This document shows positions 1-10,800 of a DNA stretch of 64,000 bases, piece after piece. Within the stretch, counting starts at the first letter, position 1. Every line of letters starts with the position of its first letter. Position numbers and translations under genes: made by a program. The notes under the pieces are model-generated. The model made no database searches, was not told the origin of the DNA, and was given only the letters and a program-made list of their open reading frames with translations. Source of the stretch: Blastomussa wellsi (taxonomy: Eukaryota; Cnidaria; Anthozoa; Scleractinia; Plerogyridae). The stretch lies in the NCBI GenBank assembly GCA_947652115.1, contig OX393561.1, positions 39,912,421 to 39,976,420 on the forward strand. Reading direction: 5' to 3'.

Positions 1-465
1 TGTATATACTAATTGTCAAAAGTTATTACTCAATTTCTATTTTTCACCTGAGCAAGGATGTTAGATCACAGTTCTCTTAACGTCTGCAAGTTTTTTTGGT
101 GATCATCATTCTACAGACGATGCGAATTATTTTGAATTTGTTTCTTTATAAAAGTGCTTTTTTAAATGTATTTGTCAAGAAATTCATGGCACCTAATTTG
201 TAGTTCAACGAATGAATTGTAGGTTAACGTGTATATACCTGCGAACTTAAGGATCTAAAAAATAATAATTATGTTGATAAATTTTTAAAAAGAAATGCTT
301 TGAGTGTGAAGTAAATTGGCCTACAAAGAGAAGAAGCTGGGCAAGCTCGGGCAGAAACGTGAACTGGACATGAGTGATATGAGCTGAGTTAAGCAGAGTG
401 CGAAATAAAACAGTTGTGATTTGTTATAAAACTGTCTCATCCCAACTGCTCATACAGTCAACTGT
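1..465. other. AT-rich sequence with no gene seen
   Basis: AT-rich flank to the left of the 17-bp minisatellite. I see no splice-bounded exon, RNA gene or terminal inverted repeat here. Confidence 0.5.
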
Positions 466-1628
466 CTCTTAACAGACACCTGTAAGATGGTGACCTCTGT
501 ACGAAGGTCACCTCTGTAAGATGGACACCTCTGTAAGATGGACACCTCTCTAAGATGGTCACCTCTGTAAGATGGACACCTATGTAATATGGACACCTCT
601 GTAAGATGGGCACCTGTGTAAGATAGGCACCTCTGTAAGATGGACACCTGTGTAATATGGACACCTGTGTAAGATGGACACCTGTGTAAGATGGGCATCT
701 CTCTAAGATGGACACCTGTAAGGTGGACACCTCTGTAAGATGGACACCTCTGTAAGATGGGCACCTCTCTAAGATGGACACCTGTAAGGTGGACACCTCT
801 GTAAGATGGACACCTGCTTAAGATAGGCACCTCTGTAAGATCGGCACCTCTGTAAGATCTACACCTGTGTAAGATGGACACCTCTGTAAGATGGTCACCT
901 CTGTAAGATGGGCACCTGTGTAAGATCGAGACCTCTGTAAGATTGGCACCTGTGTAAGATGGACACCTTTGTAAGATTGTCACCTGTAAGATGGGCACCT
1001 GTGTAAGATGGACACCTCTGTAAGATAGGCACCTGTGTAAGATGGACACCTCTGTAAGATGGGCACCTCTGTAAGATGGACACCTCTGTAAGATGGACAC
1101 CTCTGTAAGATGGACACCTCTGTAAGATGGGCACCTCTGTAAGATGGGCACCTCTGTAAGATTGGCACCTTTGTAAGAGAGGCACCTCTGTAAGATGGAC
1201 ACCTCTGTAAGATGGACACCTCTGTAAGATGGGCACCTCTTTAAGATGGACACCTCTTTAAGATGGACACCTGTGTAAGATTGACACCTTTTTAAGATGG
1301 GCACCTCTGTAAGATGGGCACCTCTGTAAGATGGACACCTCTGCAAGATGGGCACCTCTGTAAGATGGGCACCTGTAAGATGGTCACCTCTGTAAGATGG
1401 ACACCTGTGTAAGATAGGCACCTCTGTGAGATTGGCACCTCTGTAAGATGGGCACCTCTGTAAGATGGACACCTGTGTAAGATGGGCACCTCTGTAAGAT
1501 GGTCACCTCTGTAAGATGGGCACCTCTGTAAGATGGACACCTGTGTAAGATGGTCACCTCTGTAAGATGGGCACCTGTGTAAGATGGATACCTGTGTAAG
1601 ATGGTCACCTCTGTAAGATGGACACCTG
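466..1628. repeat. 17-bp minisatellite, about 68 copies
   Basis: A nearly uninterrupted tandem array with unit TGTAAGATGGACACCTC. Variants are at the GGAC/GGGC/GGTC position and in the CTCT/CTGT spacer, and a few copies are shortened. The unit is 17 bp, not a multiple of three, and its reverse complement has no stop in any phase. All three minus-strand frames therefore stay open for hundreds of bases and show a 17-residue period (for example EVSILQRCPSYRGVHLT). Each unit also carries GTAAGA, a good match to a 5' splice-site core, on the + strand. I read the long open frames as a by-product of the repeat, not a gene. Confidence 0.95.
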
Positions 1629-3200
1629 GAAGCGGTGAAGCGAGTTTCGTGCGCCAGGGGGTTTTCGAAATTGGAAACTAACAGCGATGATCAGGTGGTA
1701 TTCATTTAATCCCGGCTATACTACTGTTTTTAACATTGACTTTTTCTTTTTTCCTTTTCAAAGTCCTAAGTGTCCCGAGCCATTCCTGTATTTAGCCGTT
1801 CGTATTATTTAGCCGCTCGCCATTTTGAAATGAACCATATAGAGCGCTTTGATAGCAGTCCTCTCCCGTGTGCTTGGTCAATAAATGCAGACACTGTACA
1901 TTAACTACCCTAATTTCCCAGTGTAGACTGTCCACATTCCCCAGTGGGAGATTGGGTTGCTTGTCTCGTCAACGTTCGACCTTTCGATTTTGTCCGGTAG
2001 TTCCTTGCGTCTGCCGAATTGACTGCATCGAGTATGTCCTTAGTAACAAAACATGTCGGAAGCCGTGAGCCCGTGATAGGTGCATGATCTATTTACAAGA
2101 AAGAAATGATCAGCGAAAATCTATAGCTACATTATATCGAAGTTGAGTTTTGTTGATCTTTATTTGGAAAAAACGTTTCCTTTCATTGTTGTATCTCGAT
2201 TAACACCAAGTACTCGGTTAGGGACATTAGTCTATTTTATGAAGAGATAAATTATGATAATCGTGATAAAATCTTCCAACTCTTAAATGTGGAAAGATAT
2301 TTAATGCACACACATTAACAGTTATGATTTTCAATTTGGCGATCCCTTTTTGTTTCAGCTTTGTGCCTGGGGAAGATAAATAACTATAATTAAGGCTCCA
2401 AGGTTTGTCATTTCACTACCACCGCCTCCGGATACAGCATTCGTTTTCATAATCAGCGTTCAGTTGTAAATGATCACGACAACCAAGTTTGATTTTCCTA
2501 GAACCCGACAGCCACATCACCGGAGGGAAATGACTTAATATGTTGTCTAGTTCAGAGCGCACATTGCCCCAATGTTTAGTTGCAATAGAGAAAGCGCTCG
2601 AAAGCGCTGATATGAAGCTCGCGTGTTTGAAACCTCCTTTCGCTTGGTTCCTGAATTATTAAAGGTGAAATTTAAACATTGCATTTTGGTTTTGTTTGGA
2701 ACTTTTCCCACAAACTGATAAGACGCCAAAAATCTTTTTAATTACAGGTGCATATTTCTTTCGAAACGCTTGAAGCTTAGATGAGTGGTTTTATGTCATG
2801 TGCCTGAAAGCTGACGGGTTTGGCTTGGCTTCGATGCAATTTTTTTTCAATTTCGATGTCACGTTCTTGACACAAATTCAACGCGCGAGCTAAAATTGAA
2901 GTCTTATTAAAAGTTGATTATTCCATATATAATAAGTACGGAAATTATTCCACGTATACAGAAAAGTACAGTATTGAAGTTTTTTAACGGGTCCTTACGT
3001 GGAAAAGTTTTCTATTTGAGGACTCGGATGCGTGGATAAATAAAGGTTAAATATATTATCATACGGGGAGGGAAAGATCGCAACAGACCACAAAATAATA
3101 ATGAAATAACAAGTCTACTTTTGGAGTTTTTTTTCTCCCTTTTGTACTGGCCTTGCAACAAAAATCGGTAGACAGTGCAGAAACGTCACAACTCTGACAC
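1629..3200. other. Intergenic sequence, no gene recognised
   Basis: Short open frames only, none with a recognisable motif, a signal peptide or paired splice sites. AT-rich, with no clear repeat structure. Confidence 0.5.
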
Positions 3201-3215
3201 GTTTTAGGCTACGTC

Positions 3216-3592
3216 CACACTAATCCGGATAAATTTCAAAACGCAACTTTTTCTCCGGATTTGCCTTCCGTCCACACTAAAACGGCGTTTTCGGTCACCG
3301 AAAACGGAACTTTTTGAAAACGCTCTCCAAGGTGGATAAACTTGAAAACGCTGGCTAGGTGTGTTAGTGTGGACGGCGAAAACGGAACTTTTTGAAAACG
3401 CTGACATCAAAACAATTGAATAACGTTGCTCGGACAATGTGGGCATGTTCTTGCATGTATTAAGCGTTTCTTGCGAGGCACCGTTTCAAAATCGATGGTG
3501 AAACAATTTGAAAACGGTATAATGTGGACAGAAAACATTTTATCCGCTCTCGAGGCGAAAACGCCGTTTTCAAATTTATCCGGATTAGTGTG
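3216..3592. mobile_element. Small TIR element (MITE-like), 21-bp perfect ends
   Basis: The left end CACACTAATCCGGATAAATT(T) at 3216-3236 is the exact reverse complement of 3572-3592. The interior has two copies of GAAAACGGAACTTTTTGAAA (about 3299 and 3381) and is rich in AAAACG words. No transposase frame is present, so it would be non-autonomous. Flanking target duplications were not resolved. Confidence 0.85.
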
Positions 3593-3902
3593 TGTAATAC
3601 AAAAACGATAAGTTATATGGCTTCGCAAAGGAGGTAAACTTTACAGCCGTTTGTATGTTTTGCGCACCCGCTTACAAACATCTATATTACGTAAACTTTC
3701 CTGATTTTGTAGAAACATTTCCTCGCTATTTTGCAAAATACGAGTATCACACTTTGCCATTTTACTTATTTTAAAATAGTTCTTTTCCAGAAATGTCAAT
3801 ACATTTTAGTTGCTCGGATGTTAGAGGGCCCGTGATCTATATGCGAAGTGTGGCCATCATACACCTTGTTCCAAAATGTACGCTGATTTATCGACATACA
3901 AA

Positions 3903-3976
3903 TATGCCCTTGTTGCCTCGTTTAAAATGAAATATTCCTTTGATTTTTGAGCTTCAAAACGAGGCAATAAGGGCTA
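3903..3976. repeat. Small inverted repeat
   Basis: TATGCCCTTGTTGCCTCGTT near 3903 pairs with AACGAGGCAATAAGGGCTA near 3957 across a loop of about 33 nt. It is probably a short palindromic element; no coding content. Confidence 0.6.
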
Positions 3977-4838
3977 ATTGGTATACCAGTAAAAGTATAA
4001 ATTGATTATGTACAACTAAATCAAAGAACTAAATCGAGTTTTTGGAAACTTAACCAGTTCATGCATGTGTGGGAACCTTAGCTTTTTCGTCGTTTGTGCT
4101 GATTTACATTGTATTATCATGCTTGTGATCGAAACGGAAGACGATTATAGAGTCTACAGCTGTGTATTCGAAAGGAACTTTCGACGTGGAATTAATCGCC
4201 GAACGTTTTGCCATTTGCGATTACTTGAATGTTTAATTCGCCAACAAAAACTTTGAGTAAGAAATCCAATCAATAGCGGAATAAATCTACGGGACATGTA
4301 AGGCAGCTTACAGCGTACAGTGTGATCTTCTATTAATAGATATCCGTACATTTTTAAACCGGAAGAAGAAAGATAGCAAGTGAAATACAAAGTGGATACA
4401 AGTCATTGTTTTAGTTAATTTGACCGGACTAACTCTTCCGCTGTCATAAATTAGGCACGTACATTATATCATCTCTTTTTATACAAAATGGAGCTTGGTT
4501 TAGATTTGTTAATTGTTGCCGATTTTTCAAATTATACCTCTTACTTGAGAATTAAAGCGTGCTCGACCTTCAATTTCGGTGATATCAGAATACTTTTAGG
4601 ACTAATGAATATATATGGCTATAATAAAACTGAAAAGTCGATCCTGGAACTGTTAAACGTTCGGTAAAGCACTTTTTAGCCTTATCCCAGGTTTATACAT
4701 TATATATGTGCGTGTCATCTTGGGCACATTAAAATTCCCACATTCTACTAAGACACTCAGTTCTTATAATGGAATAACGAATCGAAGGAGCTTCGTGTAA
4801 ATTTATATAATCGATCAAGCTTTCTAGAATTTAGAGTC

Positions 4839-5852
4839 TTACAAAGGCACTCTTTCTTCCATATTTGCATGTCCATTTTGTTCCCGTGCTACATCCTTGC
4901 GACATCCCAGAACGCGTCTGAACTCATCACGATATTTTTCGTTGAATATGGTGTAGACAATAGGATCAGCGGCACTATTAGCAAAGACGAACATGTTGGC
5001 AAAGACTACCCATGAATTGCACTGCGCACAGTTGCTGTCAGTAAATTCAAGCACCAGCCAAACGATATGGTTTGGTAACGCACAGACGGCGAAAACTATG
5101 GTAATAATAATGGACATTTTTAGAACTTTCTCCGAGTCGCGCGCTTGATCCGGTTGCACGTCTGACGTGTTAGGCCCGTTTTTTCGAAGCTCGCAACAGA
5201 TTTTAAGGTACGAACCGAACACGATCGCTAGTGGTATTGCATACTCCGTGAAGAATATAGTGAACGAGTAAATGCGACTGTAAGTTTGCTTAGGCTCAGG
5301 CCAATCTTCCTCACAGTGGCCAGTGACGGGGTTTACTTTTAGCACCCATGCATATGGGAACACGAAGACGAACGAGACGATCCAGATGACGAGGATTGAC
5401 CTCCTTGCTGCAACGAGGCCCATTTGAGATTTCAGCGGATGAACTATAGCACGATACCGACTGTAGCCTATCGCAGTTAACGTAAAAACTGATGCGAAAG
5501 CACACATGGTTTGTAATGGATAGAGAGCCTTGCATACAGCGGCGGCGTACGGCCAAGCACATGCCTTTTCCTGAACGGGCAAGTCAAATGGTATACATAT
5601 TAGGGTGAAGGCCAAATCTGCTAACGCCAAATTGACCAAATAATAATTCATCACTGTTCGCATACCAAGTCGTCGCCAAGCCACCCAACACACGAAGCAG
5701 TTTCCACACACGCTGGTGACAAAAATCACAACGAACAGCAAATACTTCAATATCTTCATCGCCAACTCATTGCTTGGCGAGGGGCAAATCTGCGAGGAGT
5801 GATTACCCCATTCCGTAATCTTCAACAGTTTCACGGTAGCGTTCATCTTCAA
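4839..5852 (-). CDS. Class A (rhodopsin-like) G protein-coupled receptor
   Basis: Intronless 337-residue protein with seven hydrophobic segments. Family hallmarks in order: G50-N51 in TM1; NLALAD (74-79) with D79 in TM2; W100 and C107 before TM3; SRYRAIVHP (131-139) in place of DRY at the end of TM3; W157 in TM4; C180 in extracellular loop 2, likely disulphide partner of C107; P207 in TM5; CALP (257-260) in TM6 in place of CWxP; NSAADPIVY (292-300) in TM7, an NSxxNPxxY variant with D296. N4 and N17 are N-glycosylation sequons, fitting an outside N terminus. No signal peptide is seen. The overall look is that of neuropeptide or orphan amine/peptide receptors common in cnidarians; the ligand cannot be told from sequence. 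The first ATG is used; the second, at residue 3, is also possible. Confidence 0.93.
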   Translation of the reverse strand: MKMNATVKLLKITEWGNHSSQICPSPSNELAMKILKYLLFVVIFVTSVCGNCFVCWVAWRRLGMRTVMNYYLVNLALADLAFTLICIPFDLPVQEKACAWPYAAAVCKALYPLQTMCAFASVFTLTAIGYSRYRAIVHPLKSQMGLVAARRSILVIWIVSFVFVFPYAWVLKVNPVTGHCEEDWPEPKQTYSRIYSFTIFFTEYAIPLAIVFGSYLKICCELRKNGPNTSDVQPDQARDSEKVLKMSIIITIVFAVCALPNHIVWLVLEFTDSNCAQCNSWVVFANMFVFANSAADPIVYTIFNEKYRDEFRRVLGCRKDVAREQNGHANMEERVPL

Positions 5853-7825
5853 CTGATTTCAATTCCTGATCCGGGCCTTTGTTCAGGGTGAGGCAATTTT
5901 AATTTTGATTGCTGAAATACGTCGTTCAACCATTGAGGATGTTGCATTTGACAAAACGTCAAAACACTTGCTGGCTTGGGGCCGTAAGAGCCATCGCGTG
6001 TCAGGTGGTTCGAAACAGGTGATTAGGAAACTTATCAGCTTTTAATTTGCGAGTCATTTTCGCTTCGTGGCACGTTTTCCATTGGGAAGCTCAGGTAGAA
6101 CTTTTTAATTACACCGTGTCGAAATCGAAGACACCGTTTTAAAACGTGATTACTTGGCCAAGTCCTTATTTTGTCTGTAGAAAAATAGTATCTCCGGCTC
6201 AATCAATCCGGCACTTGAAACCGAGTTTAACGGCCGTTATTATATTTTCGTGAGGGTTTTAATTCGTTAATTTGGTCCACAAATTGTACCACGCCAAACG
6301 AGAGTAAATATATCACCTACGTGTACCATTCTGAAGTCAGAAATAAAGGATCACATTAGCATTTTTGTACGTGTATTTACTTTCTGTACGCAAAATTTAA
6401 ATAGTCCGTTTGGCAAAATTTCCGCCAAACTGAAATCTTATTAATTTAAGTAGCTTGTTTGTCCGCCCCTTTTTAGTTTTCTTGTCGTACTTATTTAAAT
6501 ATCTCTACAAGAACTTGGAGCACGAGAACGATTACAGTAACACTAGAAGATAGCAACATAATATCGACGACAAGTGTTTTTCTACCGATCAGTATTGTTT
6601 CATTGGCCGTTCGATAATCCGTGTCGTAACTGTCAAATGTCTATATGCTGTTTAAAATGATCGTTTCCTTCCTCGCTATTAAATTACGAGATATCGTGAA
6701 ACAAAACATAAGCGATATTATGGAAGAGTAATCTCGGGACGGTTCGCTTCCACTGTCATGTACCATAAGGAAGTTGAGTACATGTATCTCGCTATTGCGA
6801 GCAAGTCATGTTCGCCTGAATACTCGATCATTGAACAGGGAAAGAGTCGCGCGGCCGCAAGCCGTCTACTTGTGCTCTCGTAAGAGAAAGAAACCAGCGA
6901 GAACGTGACATTCTCTCGTTTGTTTTAAATTTTCCCATGCCTTTTCTATTTGCCACACATACACAAAAACGTTTACACTGTTAGCGACCATCGAGAACGC
7001 CTTTCATTTGTCTCTTAGTTCACAGAACAGGTGAAAGTTGGCTACCTTCCATTGCGAAGTGTGGGGAAAAAATATCGGTTTTCCTCAAACAATTAAAGAG
7101 AGCGTTTCATTGGCAGAAGTGTCGCACTATCCAAATAAAATGCATTTCACAATTGAGCCCTTTACTGCATCAGATTGAGTTTTGTAGTGACAAAGAATTC
7201 GACTATAATTATTTTCAGTTCTAGCAATTAATGATAAAAAAACTCTGAATGTCCCTCACTAAAGCCCCTGAGTTTCAGGAACTCTACAGAGACGCAAGTA
7301 GCGCGATAAAGACTCACTGGCATCTGAAAGCCATGTTGACCCGAAAAAAGTTATAAACAAGAGCAAAGAGTTACCAGTCAATCCTCATTTTTATAACATT
7401 TTAATTCTAGTGTACAAGTACATTTTAAAATACACTTGAACTGCTTGTTTACCGATGCACGAACATCAATCACTACTGTACGACCTTCAATTTTCCTTAA
7501 CCAGGTCTTGGAGTGGCTCCGCAGGGGAATTCAATCGAAGTGCTTCGAATTACCAACACTTGCGGGCCTCCGACAATCGCGTGTCATAAGAATACGCAAA
7601 GTAACAGAAAAAATCCACCAAAGCCACGTGCTCACTCAACCACAGAGCGATTAAAGGGGTATCTGTTCTCCAGCTGTTCATATAGACGTATTTCGAGCAA
7701 ATGGACGAGTGGTTCTACTTGAACATCACCTAATATTTACAAATGGCACCAAGAGCACAATAATTAAAAATCTGAATCTCAACATCTCGATCAACAAAAC
7801 CTTTTGACAAACAATATTTGGTCAT
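5853..7825. other. Intergenic region between the GPCR and the RBM39 3' end
   Basis: Holds the presumed GPCR promoter on its left and the RBM39 3' UTR on its right (both minus-strand genes). No core promoter or polyadenylation motif was clear enough to place, and no exon was seen. Confidence 0.4.
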
Positions 7826-10800
7826 TTAATACGTGGACGGCTGCAGCGGTTTCATCATGGCCACCGCCTGAGGAAACATGGCATGGTAATTGACAAGGGG
7901 AACAGGCCTTGCTATGATCTGCTTCCCTAAAAATGCGAAATAAAAGGAGTACGTGAGTACACATAAAGGTGTTCCTACAACAAGCCACGCAGAAAGACGA
8001 ATCAAATTGATCTGTTCTCATGTGTGCACAGTTTGAAAACCTGGTACGCAATCGATCGGGGAGAGGGAAGGGACGGTGGAGAGAAGAGTACCAGCTGCAA
8101 GACCAAGTCGGCGGTGTTTGTCCCAGGAGTATACACACGATTACTTTTAGAGTGCAAGTGAGTGCCCGTGCTACATGTAGTTTTAGACTGGATAAAATAA
8201 TTCCGAGGCTTTTCGAGTGCTGCAACGAAAATTTTCCAAAAATGAAACTCACCAGCAAACCATCTTCCATGAAGGGCTTTCGATGCACTCGCAGCTACTT
8301 CAGCATTGCTACATTTTACATACACAGCTCCCTAGAAAGTGAAAGTACATAATTTTTAAACCTTTACTGTCACAAGCAGCTAATAACGTCGTTTGTCAGC
8401 TAATCATGGAATACATGAAGGCGTCAAAAAACGGAATCATTCATTTGCTATCAGCAAGAATTACAGATTCCTTGCTATATCTTAAAAATCATGCAAGTTT
8501 TGCTCTCTCAGACTATTTTCATATTAATCAGTGCTCGAAATTAGCGGTTGCCCGAGACAACCAAAACTTTGTTTGGCCAATCAGTTTTTAGGAAAAATAA
8601 AGGGCTGATTGCCAAAGATTGACAGACCTGGGTTGATGTCTTGTCAACATTAATGTGGTACACATGACCATATTTCGTGCATTCTTCCAATACATCATCA
8701 CGAATGTCAGCATCCCAGTCTGGATCTTTTTCTCTGGCGAAAGACACGTGACAACATTTCAGTGGTGAAATAGAATAAAACAAGTGCAGTCATTCCTCAA
8801 AGATAATACTGAAACAGTTTCATGAAAAGTTTAGTTCTATATGTAAAGAATAGAAAGAGCCTGTTTTCCACTCAACTGAAACTCACTCTATCCATTAACA
8901 CCAAATCGCTGCCTGTATAGGGTAAGTTCAGTTGTATGTCACAACTACAGAATAATGGTGTACTACTTACTTGGTTGGATCAAACATGTTTAGGAGCAAG
9001 ACACATGGAGTTGGTAGAGGAATTGACACTGGTGTGGCCATAGCCTGCTGTACACCAACCACTGGTGCTGGAACACCTGGAACAGATAGACCTACAAAAA
9101 AATATAAAGGGGATCACTTGCTTGGTCTAAATCTGGTAAACCAAGCCCGAGTGCTGGTTGTCATTAAACTTTGAATAGGGGCTTCAGATCAAGAGTATCA
9201 CATTGAGTACAGTAATAGCCCGCATATAAGAACCTGTTAGGCTAAAATTTTCGTTTCAAGCCCCCTCCACATAAGAACCTATTAGGGCTAAACTTTTAAG
9301 TTGGGTTCTTATCAGCTGGTTTTGCTGTAAAAATGTACAGGTAGAAATTGCTGAATTAAGATCACCATCTATTTAAAAGTAACTTGACATAACTTTTTTT
9401 TTATTTTCAGCTCGAGTACCATTTTGTATGTCTACTGATTTGTATTGTATTATGAAATCATATAATTTATAATATATATAGTATATTCATGTGAAATTCA
9501 TGTGGAAATATAAGAACTCATTTTAAGAACCTTGGTAGCCCAAATTTGCTTTAAAGTGCACCTAACCCCAAAATATTTTTTTCGCTAGAATAAACCTATG
9601 CAACAATTTGAAACGCATTGCACCTTTCGTTTCTCCTTTTTACCAAATTCTGACTATTTATAGCTTTCAAAAGTTACGATAAACTGTTCCGTCACAAACT
9701 GATTTGCATGCATGTTTACAAAGACATGATGCGATGCAAATCATTTTGTGACGTCAAATCAAGAATAGACCCACGCCCCTTCTTACTCAGACGTTGAACA
9801 AATGATGCACAGTTTTCCTAATGCTATCAATAGCCAGAAGTTGGTGAAAAGGAGAAACGAAAGGTGCAATGCGTTTCAAACTGGTGCAAAGGTATATTTT
9901 AGCTAAAAAGTATTTTCGGCTTTTGGAAGGAATGAATATTTTTTGGCTCCCTATTCTCTACAAAGATGCTACATGTAGCTTTCTGTATTTTCTTCAAAAC
10001 TTTACCCACTTCCAACACACCTGCTGAATGACCTTGGGATAATTTGGCCATAAGAGCAGCTCGAGCTGTCGAGTTTAGTTCCACGCCACCCTTTTCATAT
10101 TCTTCATCGTCCAGGAATGAGTATGAAGAGGAGTCTCCTCGTTCAGTTACAGGGCCAACCTTCATGGGTCTCCCTGCAAGTTCAAAACCATTCATCTGAT
10201 CCATAGCTTGCCTAGCAGCATCGGCATCTTTAAACTGGAGAAAACCATAGCCTTTAGACCTTCCTGTTTCCGAATCATAAATCATCTGTACACTTTCAAC
10301 AGTTCCAAAGGGTTCAAAGATTGCTTTGATCATCTGTTCAGTTATGTTAAAATGCAGGGATCCAACATATAGTCTTGTTGGACCAGGTGGCGCCTTCAGT
10401 TTTTCGGCTTCTGCTGCTGCTCTGTTCTTTTCTGCCTGTGTAGGCATCACCATGATTGGAGCACCCAAAAGTTTCTGACCAGACAGATTAATGGCCTACA
10501 AGTGAAGGTTACAGAGCAGAAAGTCTGTATTAGCAGTTTTAAGAGTTCACCACATCATTACTAAGCTCTTATTAATCTGTACGAGAGAATCTTGACTGAG
10601 GTTGTGAGTACAGACAAAAAGTAGTGAGGTCTGTACAGTACCACTCAAAAGTAAGCTGACAGTCCCTTGTGTCGTGATCCTTGCAGCTAAGACTGGAAAC
10701 TAGATTCTTTTCAAAATCGTTGATCTTAAATAGAAGCTTCCATTGGTATTTTTTTTGCATCCAGCAAAGACATTTGCTGCAGGACCTACAGTAGACTAAA

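Noticed and set aside
450..1608. Minus-strand open frames of 340, 113, 112, 82 and 74 codons encoding a 17-residue repeat
   Set aside because: They occur in all three phases over the same tandem array and follow from a 17-bp unit whose complement has no stop. No signal peptide or flanking exons.
1868..2068. 66-codon plus-strand frame
   Set aside because: No domain, no splice context; length expected by chance.
3204..3628. Overlapping frames of 61-80 codons on both strands
   Set aside because: They lie across the TIR element at 3216-3592 and change phase with its internal repeats.
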